In this document: positions 8,405-16,993 of the stretch, piece by piece
Layout: each line of letters opens with the position of its first letter
Position numbering within the stretch: the first letter of the stretch is position 1
Source: CAWKCE01 sp032127035
GTDB taxonomy: Bacteria; Actinomycetota; Actinomycetes; JAHEKZ01
Direction of reading: 5' to 3'
Assembly (NCBI GenBank): GCA_963848085.1
Contig: CAWKCE010000003.1
Span: forward strand, 434,001-498,000
Length of the DNA stretch: 64,000 nt
Position numbers and translations under genes: made by a program
Notes under the pieces: model-generated
The model's input: the letters and a program-made list of their open reading frames with translations, nothing else
The model's database searches: none
Told to the model about the DNA's origin: nothing

Positions 8405-9115
8405 ATGAGCTCTCGGTTCGAGGTCCTCGACGCCAGCGAGACTGCGTTGGGCGTGATCAGCCTGCGTCGCCGATGGGATCCGGCGGCCGACGACGACGTG
8501 TACGAGGTCAAGCTCGACGACGAGTACCTGATGTCGAGCCTGTTCACCGTTGCGGAGGTTGCGGTCGCCAAGATGGCGCTGGCCGAGGTGCCCGGTGACT
8601 CATGGGACGTTGCGGTCGGGGGGCTCGGTCTGGGGTATACCGCCCAGACGGTTCTCGACGATCCGCGCGTGCGTTCGATGCTCGTCGTGGAGACGTTGGG
8701 CGAGGTCATCGACTGGCACCAGCGCGGCCTGGTCCCGGTCAGCGTGTCCGCGTCCAGGAATCCCAGGTGTCGGGTGGTCCAGGGCGACTTCTTCGCGATG
8801 GCTGCGTCGGCGCAGCTTGACCCCGAGGCGCCGGGCAGGCAGTTCGACGCCCTCGTGGTCGACATCGACCACTCGCCGCGCCATGTGCTTCACCCCAGCC
8901 ACGCGGCCTTCTACGAAGCGGCGGGGACGCGCCGGGTGGCCGAGCTGCTGCGTGCGGGTGGAGTCTTCTCGCTCTGGTCGAACGACCCACCGGACGAGAG
9001 CTACCTGGACGTGCTGTCCGGAGTGTTCGGCTGGGCCCGAGCCGAGGTGGTCACGTTTCGCAACCCCCTGCAAGGCGGTGAGTCGACGAACACGGTCTAC
9101 CTGGCTGGTGTCTGA
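8405..9115 (+). CDS. Spermidine synthase-like / SAM-dependent methyltransferase fold protein
   Basis: A 236-residue protein with a Rossmann-fold nucleotide site, VGGLGLGYTAQTVL, followed by the acidic strand end LVVETLGEVIDWH, the order seen in spermidine synthases and class I methyltransferases. DALVVDIDHSPRH is the likely catalytic-side strand and LLRAGGVFSLWSNDPP a later strand. It is shorter than classical SpeE and lacks a recognisable aminopropyltransferase gatekeeper, so polyamine synthesis is doubtful. Start MSSRFEVLDA at 8405 has GGAGGAGAA eight bases upstream; the frame extends upstream without a ribosome site. It precedes the diguanylate cyclase by 32 bases. Confidence 0.75.
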   Translation: MSSRFEVLDASETALGVISLRRRWDPAADDDVYEVKLDDEYLMSSLFTVAEVAVAKMALAEVPGDSWDVAVGGLGLGYTAQTVLDDPRVRSMLVVETLGEVIDWHQRGLVPVSVSASRNPRCRVVQGDFFAMAASAQLDPEAPGRQFDALVVDIDHSPRHVLHPSHAAFYEAAGTRRVAELLRAGGVFSLWSNDPPDESYLDVLSGVFGWARAEVVTFRNPLQGGESTNTVYLAGV

Positions 9116-9147
9116 ACGTCCCCCGAGGCTCAGGGCCTCCCCCCGGA

Positions 9148-10692
9148 ATGCCGATGTCTCAGGCAATGTCTGGTCAGTGGGTCGGTCATCGGGGGCGCAT
9201 CGCGGAAGCGATGCGTCAGGTCGCCCCATTCCTCATAGCGGCGGCGGCAGCGCCGCTGGTAGCCATCAGCTCCGGCGGCAGCAGTCGCATCGACGCTGCT
9301 CTGTTGGCCGGCTTCACGCTCCTCATGCTGACCGGCGGCGCGTTGGTTCTGGTCCAATCCGGGGCTGTGCCGGGCTGGCTGCACGGCCCCGTTGTCCTCG
9401 GGTGGGTCGTGGCGCTGGCCCTCATCGTGCACGGCGTAGGAGGCACCGCGTCAGGGGCGACGCTCGCCCTCTTGGTGCCGGTGGTGTGGACCGCGCTCTA
9501 CGGCTCGCGACCCGAGGTGCTCGTGGTCCTGGCCGCGATGCTGAGCGCGGTGGTGGTGCTCACCGTCGCGGACGGCACCCCCGAGCTGTCGTCGAGCGAC
9601 GTCCGGCGGATCGTGGTCTTTCTGAGCGTTCCAGCGCTCACGGCGTGGACGGTCTCCACTCTGGTCCAGCGGCTGGCGGCCAGCGAGCGCGCCGCCCAGC
9701 AGGGACAGTCGGTCCTGTCGGCGGTCGCGTCCGCGGCTCGAACCATCCAGAACTCGCCGGATCCGCGACGGGCTGGTTGCGAGGCATCGCTCGAGGTCAC
9801 CGGAGCGTCGACTGCGGTCGTGGTCGAACCGGACGGCGAGGGCGGTCTGTCCATAGCGTCGCTCGCCGGTGTGTTCCCCGCGGGACTGCTGCATGCGCTG
9901 TCCGGCGGCTCTGTTGTCGAACAGGCAATGCAGAACGGACGGCCGGTGTACGTCTCCGACAGCTGGGCCGAGAACGCGCTGGGTGGCACTCGCGCACAGT
10001 CCCCAAGCGACCGGAGTCTGCTCATCCAGCCCTTCCACCGACGAGGGCGGGTGCACGGGCTGGTCGTCGTCACCTGGCCGCAGTCCAGGCCGACGGCCCC
10101 GCCCCAGTCGGCCAACGCGGTCGCCCTGCTGGCGGCGGAGGTGGGCTCGGCCCTCGAACGGACTGACCTCATCGAGACACTTCGTCGTCGGGCCTCCACC
10201 GACCCCCTCACCGGCCTGGACAACCGGCGGGTCTGGCGTGACTCCCTGCCCGGCATCCTCGGCCCCCAGGCGTCGGTGTGCATCGCGCTGCTGGACCTCG
10301 ACTTCTTCAAGGCCTACAACGACACCCGCGGTCACCTTGCTGGCGATGGGCTGCTCCAGCAGCTGGGGGAGTCCTGGCGACCTTTGGTCCGCCCGACGGA
10401 CCTCTTGGTGCGCTGGGGCGGCGAGGAGTTCGCTCTCGCGCTTCCAGACTGCCCCTTGTCACAAGCGCTCGAGGTTCTGGAGCGGCTACGCTCCGCGGTT
10501 CCCGACGGTCAGACGGTCTCGGCCGGCGTCGCGAGCTGGGACGGAAGTGAGTCGATCGAGACGCTCATGGCGCGAGCTGACGCTGCTCTCTACGAGGCGA
10601 AGGCGGCTGGACGTGACCGGGTCGTCGCGGCGGAACTGGGCCTGGGGCTGCCGTCGACAGGGGGCTTCGTGGTGGAGCCGGCGGGTCGGTAG
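9148..10692 (+). CDS. Membrane diguanylate cyclase (GGDEF) with GAF-like domain
   Basis: A 514-residue c-di-GMP synthase. The first about 190 residues hold roughly five to six membrane helices, then a GAF-like sensory domain about 200-345, then GGDEF beginning STDPLTGLDNRRVW. The active loop is RWGGEEFAL, so the cyclase is likely active. Five residues before GGEEF is RPTD, matching the RxxD inhibitory site for product feedback. LLDLDFFKAYNDTRGHLAGD is the metal and GTP-binding strand. The gene is not adjacent to the HD-GYP pair at 27.7-30.5 kb, but those would oppose its activity. Expression signals are not obvious; it may be read with the gene before it. Confidence 0.92.
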   Translation: MPMSQAMSGQWVGHRGRIAEAMRQVAPFLIAAAAAPLVAISSGGSSRIDAALLAGFTLLMLTGGALVLVQSGAVPGWLHGPVVLGWVVALALIVHGVGGTASGATLALLVPVVWTALYGSRPEVLVVLAAMLSAVVVLTVADGTPELSSSDVRRIVVFLSVPALTAWTVSTLVQRLAASERAAQQGQSVLSAVASAARTIQNSPDPRRAGCEASLEVTGASTAVVVEPDGEGGLSIASLAGVFPAGLLHALSGGSVVEQAMQNGRPVYVSDSWAENALGGTRAQSPSDRSLLIQPFHRRGRVHGLVVVTWPQSRPTAPPQSANAVALLAAEVGSALERTDLIETLRRRASTDPLTGLDNRRVWRDSLPGILGPQASVCIALLDLDFFKAYNDTRGHLAGDGLLQQLGESWRPLVRPTDLLVRWGGEEFALALPDCPLSQALEVLERLRSAVPDGQTVSAGVASWDGSESIETLMARADAALYEAKAAGRDRVVAAELGLGLPSTGGFVVEPAGR

Positions 10693-10718
10693 CGGCTCGG
10701 GAGCTCGGTCAGTCGGTC

Positions 10719-11510
10719 CTACTGTCGCGCCCCGGCTACGCGGAGTCGTTGCGCGATAGCTGTCAGACCCCGGTCGACGGCGTGGGCGAGTGGTCGCACG
10801 CCGTCCCGGCCGGACGCGAGGTTCACGTCTGCGCCGGCGTCGATGAGCAGCCCGACCACGCGCACGTAGGCGGGACCGCCATCCCCGAGAATGATGGCCT
10901 CGTGGAGTGCGGTCCACCCGAGGTCGTTCACGTGGTCGACGGTGACGCCGGCTGCCAGCAGGCGGCGGACGACACGGGGGTAGCCGCGGTCAGCCGCGCG
11001 AATGAGGCCGGTCCCGTTGAACGAGTCCTTGGCGTTGACGCGTGCTCCGTGGGCGAGCATGAGCTCCAGAAGCCGGACGTCGTCGCCCACCTCGCTGGTG
11101 GCGATGAGATAGGCGCTCTGCTGCGAGCTGTCCTGGGTGTTGACGTCCGCACCCACGTCCAGCAGGGCGCGGACCACGCCGAGGTGGTTCCCGTAGGCGG
11201 CCGCCACCAGCGCGGTCCGGCCCAGCTGGTCGGTGGCTCGCGTGCGCGCTCCGAGGGCAAGCAGACGTTTGACCCGCGCCGTGTCACCAGCCGCGGCGGC
11301 GCGGATGAGTGGCTGGTCCAGGGTGGGGTCGCGCAACGGCCGCTCGTCACCGTCGGCTGACGAGACGCTCGGGCTGGGCGGTGTGGTCACCGCTGTCGGG
11401 CTGCCGGCCAGGTCGGCGGCCTGGGGTGTGCAGCCGATGAGCCCGGCGACCACCACCAGCAGCGGGACCGCAACGCACCAGCTCGTGGCGCGTGGGTGCC
11501 TCGTCGTCAC
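10719..11510 (-). CDS. Ankyrin-repeat lipoprotein
   Basis: A 263-residue protein starting with GTG at 11510 (MTTRHPRATS), with a lipoprotein signal peptide ending in GLIGC (lipidated Cys27), a Ser/Thr/Pro linker, then about five ankyrin repeats (for example PLIRAAAAGDTARVKRLLAL, TALVAAAYGNHLGVVRALLD, TALHEAI). It should sit on the outer face of the membrane and bind a protein partner. The start overlaps the ung stop by four bases (GTGA), so it is translated with uracil-DNA glycosylase, a pairing with no obvious logic. In other bacteria ankyrin lipoproteins sit with catalase; none is visible here. Confidence 0.85.
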   Translation of the reverse strand: MTTRHPRATSWCVAVPLLVVVAGLIGCTPQAADLAGSPTAVTTPPSPSVSSADGDERPLRDPTLDQPLIRAAAAGDTARVKRLLALGARTRATDQLGRTALVAAAYGNHLGVVRALLDVGADVNTQDSSQQSAYLIATSEVGDDVRLLELMLAHGARVNAKDSFNGTGLIRAADRGYPRVVRRLLAAGVTVDHVNDLGWTALHEAIILGDGGPAYVRVVGLLIDAGADVNLASGRDGVRPLAHAVDRGLTAIAQRLRVAGARQ

Positions 11511-12190
11511 GGCAGCTGCCAGTCCACCGGGTCGGCCCCCTGCTCCGCGAGCAGGGCATTGGCCCGGCTGAAGGGGTGCGACCCGAAGAACCCGCGGTCG
11601 GCCGACATCGGGGAGGGGTGAACGCTGGCGATGACCGGAACCTGGCCCAGCCGCGGCTGCAGGGTCTGCGCGTCGCGACCCCACAAGACGGCCACCATCG
11701 GCCCTCCCTGCTGGACCAGGGCCGCGATGGCGCAGTCGGTCACCTCCTCCCAGCCCTTGCCCCGGTGCGAGCCGGGCTGTCCGGGCTGCACCGTGAGCAC
11801 GCGGTTGAGGAGCAGCACGCCGTGGTCGGCCCAGGCGCTCAGGTCACCGGTGGACGGCCGTGGGAGGTCGAGGTCGGAGGTGTACTCGGTGAAGATGTTC
11901 TGAAGGCTCCGCGGTACGGGTCGGGTTTGTGGGGACACCGAGAACGACAGTCCTACCGGGTGACCGGGCGTGGGGTAGGGGTCCTGGCCGACGATGAGGA
12001 CGCGCACGTCGGCCATCGGCCGCTGGAAGGCGCGCAGTACGACGTCCCCCGAAGGAAGGTAGCCGCGGCCGGCTGCCACTTCCTGGCGGAGGAACTGGCC
12101 GAGCTCGGCGATGCGGCCGGCGACCGGCTCGAGCGCGCCCGCCCAGCCCGGACCGACCAGCTCGGACAGGGGGCGTGGGCTCACGCGCAC
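11507..12190 (-). CDS. ung: Uracil-DNA glycosylase, family 1
   Basis: A 227-residue base-excision repair enzyme that removes uracil from DNA. Visible family motifs: the water-activating loop GQDPYPTPGHPVGLSF, the Phe/Asn-containing VLLLNRVLTV strand region, and VHPSPMSADRGFFGSHPFSRAN, with the catalytic His and the minor-groove Leu loop equivalent. I use the GTG at 12190 (MRVSPRPLSEL); GTG at 12184 is possible, and the frame stays open far upstream only because it is antisense to nothing and GC-rich. Length is normal. It overlaps the ankyrin gene downstream and follows the DUF222/HNH gene by 43 bases. Confidence 0.95.
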   Translation of the reverse strand: MRVSPRPLSELVGPGWAGALEPVAGRIAELGQFLRQEVAAGRGYLPSGDVVLRAFQRPMADVRVLIVGQDPYPTPGHPVGLSFSVSPQTRPVPRSLQNIFTEYTSDLDLPRPSTGDLSAWADHGVLLLNRVLTVQPGQPGSHRGKGWEEVTDCAIAALVQQGGPMVAVLWGRDAQTLQPRLGQVPVIASVHPSPMSADRGFFGSHPFSRANALLAEQGADPVDWQLP

Positions 12191-12233
12191 GACCCTACGA
12201 GACGACAGGACGTCGATTCCGCTGGCGCGACCC

Positions 12234-13655
12234 TCACTCCCTGAGGGGTCGGCGATGCTCGCGATGGACGTGGCCGGTGGGGCTGGTCCACTGGACCGAG
12301 CCGTCCTCGCCCCGTGAGACCTGCCAGCGGGTGTGGGTCTTGATGCGGTGGTGGTGTCGGCACAGCGCACCCAGGTTCGCCGCCGATGTCGGCCCGCCGG
12401 TGCCGTCGGCACGGTGCGGGACGTGGTGGTCGAGGTCGGCGCGGTCGGCGGGCTGCCGGCAGCCGGGGAACAGGCAGGTGCGGTCCCGGCCACGGACGAA
12501 ACGGTCGAGACCCGGGACCGGGCGGCGGACGACGGGGCCGAGGTCGAGCAGGTGGTCGTCGACCGGGTCGACCACCAGTCGCTGCCAGGCCTCGGCGTCG
12601 GCCGCCCAGGCCCGGGCGACGGGCGCCGGGATGTCGCCCAAGCCGGGGATCTGGGCGGGTGTCTGGGACAGGCCCACCAGCGTCGGCAGGTCGACGACGA
12701 GCTGGACGGTGACTCCAGGTCGGCCGCTGCGGCCAGGGTGGCAACCGTCGACGCCAGTCGGCAAGACGGCGGACAGCGCGAGCGACAGCAGCGAGTCGAC
12801 CGCGCGGGCGGTGGCCGGGCGGGGGTCGTCGGGGTCCGAGGGACCGGCAAGGACCCGAAGTGCCTGGTAGACGGTCTCGATGTCGTCGGCCGTGGACACG
12901 ACCTGCAGGCATGCCATGCCGTCCGGCAGCCCCCATCGCCGGAGGCTGCGGGCCGCAGCAGCCTCGCGGTGTCGCCCGGCAGCGCGGTCGGCGTCGTCCC
13001 GACGCGCCAGCTCGCGGCGGATCACACGACGGGCGAACGTCAGGTCGCGGTCGGGGATGCGCGCGAGCACCGCCGCCTCGAAGTCCGGCACCGCGGCGTC
13101 GTCCAGCGACACAGCCGCCTCGACGACGGCCAGGGCGTGGTGCCAGCTGATGCTCCCCGTCGCGAGCGCACGACCGGTGGCCGCCAGGGGACCGGACAAC
13201 CAGCGAGCCACGTGGATCCGCGTGCGGACGACGGGGTCCGACAGACGAAGCGCGACGCGGATGTCCTCGCGGTCCGCTGCCTGCTCCAGCCGCTCGAGGG
13301 ACGCGGGAGCCATCGGGTCGTCAGCGCCTGGCTCATCCGTGGCTCCGACGTGCTCCACGATGGGACGGGTAGCCAGGAAGGCCAGCCACGCCTGGGTCTT
13401 CTCCACGCAGACCAGGAAGTCCACCCGACCCGATGCGGACAGAGGGGCAGTCTCGGCCTCGGTGAGAAGGGCGACCGTGGTGGCTGAGGGAGCGTCGCTG
13501 GCAGCTGCGGCGAGGCGGTCCTCCAGGCTGGCGCCCCCGGTGGCGGCCGCTTCCCAGCTTCCCAGCACGACACCGATCGCATCCTCGACAGACGACCACG
13601 AGACATCCGCCCCGACGCACCGTCCGGGGGCCTCGCTGGGACTCGTCTTCATCAC
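12234..13655 (-). CDS. DUF222 / HNH endonuclease-like protein (13E12-type)
   Basis: A 473-residue member of the actinobacterial DUF222 family with a C-terminal HNH domain: DRTCLFPGCRQPADRADLDHH and later LCRHHHRIKTH carry the Cys pairs and the catalytic His cluster. The N-terminal 300 residues are the alpha-helical DUF222 domain. These are multi-copy genes of unknown function in actinobacteria, often thought mobile. A second, divergent member lies at 52644-53909. Unlike that copy, no LexA-type box is visible before this one; a 16-bp tandem duplication is. Sequence identity between the two copies is low, so they are not a recent duplication. Confidence 0.88.
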   Translation of the reverse strand: MMKTSPSEAPGRCVGADVSWSSVEDAIGVVLGSWEAAATGGASLEDRLAAAASDAPSATTVALLTEAETAPLSASGRVDFLVCVEKTQAWLAFLATRPIVEHVGATDEPGADDPMAPASLERLEQAADREDIRVALRLSDPVVRTRIHVARWLSGPLAATGRALATGSISWHHALAVVEAAVSLDDAAVPDFEAAVLARIPDRDLTFARRVIRRELARRDDADRAAGRHREAAAARSLRRWGLPDGMACLQVVSTADDIETVYQALRVLAGPSDPDDPRPATARAVDSLLSLALSAVLPTGVDGCHPGRSGRPGVTVQLVVDLPTLVGLSQTPAQIPGLGDIPAPVARAWAADAEAWQRLVVDPVDDHLLDLGPVVRRPVPGLDRFVRGRDRTCLFPGCRQPADRADLDHHVPHRADGTGGPTSAANLGALCRHHHRIKTHTRWQVSRGEDGSVQWTSPTGHVHREHRRPLRE

Positions 13656-13707
13656 GCATCCAGGCTAGGCAAAGGGTCTGACAGTTTCGGCGTACCGTGC
13701 ACACCAT

Positions 13708-13739
13708 GGAGATCGAGGACCAGGGAGATCGAGGACCAG
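13708..13739. repeat. 16-bp perfect tandem duplication
   Basis: The 16-mer GGAGATCGAGGACCAG occurs twice head-to-tail (13708-13723 and 13724-13739) in the gap between the DUF222/HNH start and the copA stop. It overlaps no convincing gene. It may be replication slippage or part of an insertion footprint. Confidence 0.9.
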
Positions 13740-13743
13740 TCGG

Positions 13744-15963
13744 TCAGCGAGGGGTGAACCGCCGCAGCCGGAGGCTGTTGCTGACCACGAACACGCTGGA
13801 GAAGGCCATGGCCAGACCGGCGATCAACGGGTTGAGCAGACCAGCCACCGCCAGCGGGATCGCGGCCACGTTGTAGGCGAAGGCCCAGAAGAGGTTGCCC
13901 TGGATCGTCCGCAGCACCCTTCGCGAGAGCTTGATGGCATCAGGAGCCGCTAACAGATCTCCCCGGACCAGCGTGAGGTCGCTCGCCTCGATGGCGACAT
14001 CCGTGCCGGTGCCCATGGCCAACCCAAGGTCGGCGGTAGCCAGCGCGGCAGCGTCGTTCACGCCGTCGCCGACCATCGCGACCACCCGCCCCTCGGCCTG
14101 CAGGCTGTGGACGACGGTGACCTTGTCCTGCGGCAGGACCTCCGCCACGACGCGAGAGATCCCCACCTCCGCGGCGACTGACCGTGCGGCGCGCTCGTTG
14201 TCCCCGGTGAGGAGCACCGGCTCCAGTCCCAGCCGCATGAGCTCGGTGATGGCATCCCGGCTGGTCGGCTTGACCGTGTCCGACACCAGGAACAGGCCCC
14301 GCACCTGCCCGTCCCACGACGCGACGACGACGGTGCGACCGTCCGCCTGGGCATTGGCGCTTGCCTGCTCCAGCGCCGGGGGCAGGTGGACGGCCCACTC
14401 GGCCAGCCACGACTGCCGGCCGACGACGACCGCTCGCCCCTCGACGACGCCCTGGACGCCTCGGCCCTGGTGGCTCTGGAAGGACTCGACGGGCGGCAGG
14501 TCTCCGACCTCCTGGGCCGCCGCGGCGATGGCGCGAGCCACGGGGTGCTCCGAGGCGAACTCGACCGCCCCCGTCAGCCGGAGCAGCTCCACGTCGTCGA
14601 CGCCTTCGGCGGCAACGACCGCGACCAGGGACATCCGTCCGGTCGTCACGGTGCCGGTCTTGTCGAGGACGACGGTGTCCACGCGTCGCGTCGACTCCAG
14701 GATCTCCGGGCCTTTGATGAGGATGCCGAGCTGCGCGCCACGTCCGGTGCCGACCAGCAGTGCCGTGGGTGTGGCCAGGCCCAAAGCGCACGGGCAGGCG
14801 ATGATGAGGACGGCCACCGCAGCGCTGAAGGACGCCTCGACGTCCCCGGTGACCAGCAGCCACCCGGCGAGCGTGGCCAGGGCGACCGCGATCACGACCG
14901 GGACGAACACGGCCGATATCCGGTCGGCCAGCCGCTGGACGGGCGCCTTCCCGTTCTGGGCGGCGGTGACCAGCCGTGCCATCTGCGCCAGCTGGGTGTC
15001 TGTGCCTACCCGGGTGGCGCGCACCAGGAGTCGACCACCGACGTTCACCGTGGCTCCCACGACGGCGTCGCCGGGCGCAACCTCAACGGGAACGCTCTCG
15101 CCGGTCAGCATGGATGCGTCGACCGCAGACGTCCCCGCCACGACGACGCCGTCGGTGGCGATCTTCTCGCCGGGCCGGACGACGAACTCGTCACCGACCA
15201 CCAGCTGGTCGACCGGGAGGCGCTCCTCGGTGCCACCGCGGACGACAGCGACCTCCTTGGCGCCCATGTCGAGCAGAGCCCGCAGTGCGGCGCCGGAACG
15301 ACGCTTGGCCCGCGCCTCGAAGTAGCGTCCAGCCAGGATGAAGACCGTGACGGCCGACGCCACCTCGAGGTAGATCTCCGACCCTCCTGAGGCCGTGAAC
15401 GACAGCTGCATCGTCATGCCGACCATTCCGGCTTCGCCGAAGAACAGCGCGTACAGGGACCACAGGTACGCCGCGCTGACGCCGACGCTGATCAAGGTGT
15501 CCATGGTCGCGGCGCCGTGCCGGAGGTTCACCCAGGCCGCGCGGTGGAAGGGCCAGGCTCCCCAGACGACGACCGGCGAGGCGAGGGTGAGGGACAGCCA
15601 CTGCCAGTTGTCGAACTGGAAGGCAGGAACCATCGCCATCACCAGGACGGGCAGCGAGAGCAGAGCGGAGACCACAAGCCGCTGGCGGAGGGACACCAGG
15701 GCCGGATCCTCGTCGTCGGCCGACTCGCCGGCGTCCGTCGTCGTCGACGGCATGCGTGCGTGGTAGCCGAGTCCTTCGACAGTTGCGAGCAGGTCGTCGT
15801 CCGACGCCAGGTCGTCAGAGACGGTGACGTGCGCCGTCTCCGTCGCGTAGTTCACGGTTGCCGTGACGCCGTCGAGGCGGTTGAGCTTCTTCTCGATCCG
15901 AGCCGCGCACGAGGCGCACGTCATGCCCTCGATCGCCAGGTCCACCGAGGCGTCCGTGGTCAT
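13744..15963 (-). CDS. copA: Copper-exporting P1B-type ATPase
   Basis: A 739-residue Cu(I) pump. One N-terminal heavy-metal domain carries GMTCASC (Cys16, Cys19). The membrane domain holds the transport motif CPCALGLATP and the late MAFSSVFVVSNSLRLRR helix with conserved Asn/Ser; the phosphorylation site is DKTGTVTTG; the hinge is GDGVNDAAALATADLG. TGES appears in the actuator domain. The start ATG overlaps the copZ stop (ATGA), giving a csoR-copZ-copA operon. Expression should rise when Cu(I) releases CsoR from the box at 16497-16511. Substrate Cu(I) is supported by CPC plus the chaperone and regulator next to it. Confidence 0.96.
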   Translation of the reverse strand: MTTDASVDLAIEGMTCASCAARIEKKLNRLDGVTATVNYATETAHVTVSDDLASDDDLLATVEGLGYHARMPSTTTDAGESADDEDPALVSLRQRLVVSALLSLPVLVMAMVPAFQFDNWQWLSLTLASPVVVWGAWPFHRAAWVNLRHGAATMDTLISVGVSAAYLWSLYALFFGEAGMVGMTMQLSFTASGGSEIYLEVASAVTVFILAGRYFEARAKRRSGAALRALLDMGAKEVAVVRGGTEERLPVDQLVVGDEFVVRPGEKIATDGVVVAGTSAVDASMLTGESVPVEVAPGDAVVGATVNVGGRLLVRATRVGTDTQLAQMARLVTAAQNGKAPVQRLADRISAVFVPVVIAVALATLAGWLLVTGDVEASFSAAVAVLIIACPCALGLATPTALLVGTGRGAQLGILIKGPEILESTRRVDTVVLDKTGTVTTGRMSLVAVVAAEGVDDVELLRLTGAVEFASEHPVARAIAAAAQEVGDLPPVESFQSHQGRGVQGVVEGRAVVVGRQSWLAEWAVHLPPALEQASANAQADGRTVVVASWDGQVRGLFLVSDTVKPTSRDAITELMRLGLEPVLLTGDNERAARSVAAEVGISRVVAEVLPQDKVTVVHSLQAEGRVVAMVGDGVNDAAALATADLGLAMGTGTDVAIEASDLTLVRGDLLAAPDAIKLSRRVLRTIQGNLFWAFAYNVAAIPLAVAGLLNPLIAGLAMAFSSVFVVSNSLRLRRFTPR

Positions 15964-16172
15964 GACGCGGCCAGTACGTAGCCCGCCTCGTCGACCGCGG
16001 CGCGGACGTCGTCGAGGGACAGGTCGTCGGTGCTCGTGACGATGACGGACCCACTGGTCAGCTCGACGTCGACGGACTCGACGCCGTCGAGGGACGAGAT
16101 CTCCTCGGTGACGGCGCTGACGCAGTGACCGCACGTCATGCCGGTGACGGTGTAGGTCGCGGTAACGGACAT
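15960..16172 (-). CDS. copZ: Copper chaperone, heavy-metal-associated domain
   Basis: A 70-residue single-domain metallochaperone with the Cu(I) site MTCGHC at residues 12-17 and the ferredoxin-like beta-alpha-beta pattern. It delivers Cu(I) to the CopA N-terminal domain. It lies between csoR (13-base gap) and copA (four-base overlap), so the three proteins are made together. Length and sequence are standard for actinobacterial CopZ. Confidence 0.95.
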   Translation of the reverse strand: MSVTATYTVTGMTCGHCVSAVTEEISSLDGVESVDVELTSGSVIVTSTDDLSLDDVRAAVDEAGYVLAAS

Positions 16173-16185
16173 CAGAACCTCCCGA

Positions 16186-16467
16186 TCATGAGCGGACCAG
16201 CCGCTTCACCGCTGAGGTGACCTCGTCCACCTTGGCCTGTGCCTCGGGTCCACCCTCACGTGCGGCGTCGACGACGCAGTGGCTGACGTGGTCGTGGAGG
16301 AGCAGCAGGGCGACGGACTCCAGGGCACGCGTCGTCGCGGACACCTGGGTCAGCACATCGATGCAGTAGGTGTCCTCGTCGACCATGCGGGCGACGCCGC
16401 GCACCTGCCCCTCGATGCGCTTGAGGCGGGCGAGAACGTCGGCTTTGTCGCTGGTGTACCCGGGCAT
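16186..16467 (-). CDS. csoR: CsoR copper-sensing repressor
   Basis: A 93-residue all-helical repressor. The Cu(I) ligands Cys35, His60 and Cys64 (YCIDVL and HDHVSHC) sit one position before those of M. tuberculosis CsoR (Cys36, His61, Cys65), and Tyr34 is the second-shell residue. The DNA-binding helix VLARLKRIEGQVRGV is typical. It heads the copper operon and should repress it through the palindrome just upstream of its start. Alternatives within the family (RcnR, FrmR, CstR) are excluded by the ligand set and by copZ and copA. Confidence 0.96.
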   Translation of the reverse strand: MPGYTSDKADVLARLKRIEGQVRGVARMVDEDTYCIDVLTQVSATTRALESVALLLLHDHVSHCVVDAAREGGPEAQAKVDEVTSAVKRLVRS

Positions 16468-16496
16468 GGTGCCTCCTTGGACGACACCTTACCCCC

Positions 16497-16511
16497 TACC
16501 CCCTTGGGGTA
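16497..16511. promoter_or_regulatory. CsoR operator
   Basis: TACCCC-CTT-GGGGTA is an inverted repeat with perfect 6-bp arms, 30 bases upstream of the csoR start codon. The G/C-tract palindrome flanked by TA is the known form of CsoR operators. A further TACCCCC run overlaps it on the left (16490-16496), so a second half-site is possible. Confidence 0.8.
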
Positions 16512-16519
16512 TCAAGCCA

Positions 16520-16900
16520 TCAGGTCCGCGACTCGCCCCACACCCGAACCACGTCGCGCAGGGAGATGATGCCGACCACGTCGCTGCCGTCGAGGACGAC
16601 CAGGTGGCGGAAGCCGCCACGACGCATGGCGTCGGTGGCCTCGTCGAGGCTCCACATCGGCGACCCGTACGCGGAGTCGGTCGTCACGTGCTCGCCGGCC
16701 GGGGCAGTGTCCAGGTCGACGCCGGAGGCCACGGCGACAACGATGTCGCGCTCGGTCAGGATTCCTGGGCCGGGACCGTCCGGGTCGTGGACCACCACTG
16801 ACCCGATCTTGCGGCTTGCCATGACTCGGCTGGCCTCGCGGAGACTGTGCCCCGGTCCGACGATGATCACATCAGCGGTCATGGCGTCCTTGACGATCAC
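16520..16900 (-). CDS. Tandem CBS-domain protein
   Basis: A 126-residue stand-alone pair of CBS domains: MIVKDAMTADVIIVGPGHSLREA opens the first, GILTERDIVV closes it, and the second ends with VVGIISLRDVVRVW. Such proteins bind adenosine nucleotides and act as energy or redox sensors; partners vary. It is upstream of csoR on the same strand, but the CsoR box lies in the 52-base gap, so the copper operon has its own promoter. A link to copper is not shown. Confidence 0.88.
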   Translation of the reverse strand: MIVKDAMTADVIIVGPGHSLREASRVMASRKIGSVVVHDPDGPGPGILTERDIVVAVASGVDLDTAPAGEHVTTDSAYGSPMWSLDEATDAMRRGGFRHLVVLDGSDVVGIISLRDVVRVWGESRT

Positions 16901-16993
16901 AGCGAATCACTCCCCAGGGGTCGGTCCGCCCATCGTCCGCCGCGTGGGCCGCCTGGGCAAGGACATCGGTGTCGCGGCTGCCAGACTGGGGTG

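Noticed and set aside
12190..12850. A longer ung gene (N-terminal extension up to 12850)
   Set aside because: Extension is antisense-like to the DUF222/HNH coding strand frame and has no family match; usual family length is reached from 12190.
13656..13743. A second SOS box before the first DUF222/HNH gene
   Set aside because: No TCGAAC or GTTCGA half-site is present.
12333..15390. Long + strand frames opposite the DUF222/HNH and copA genes
   Set aside because: Antisense shadows of conserved domains; no domain or ribosome site of their own.
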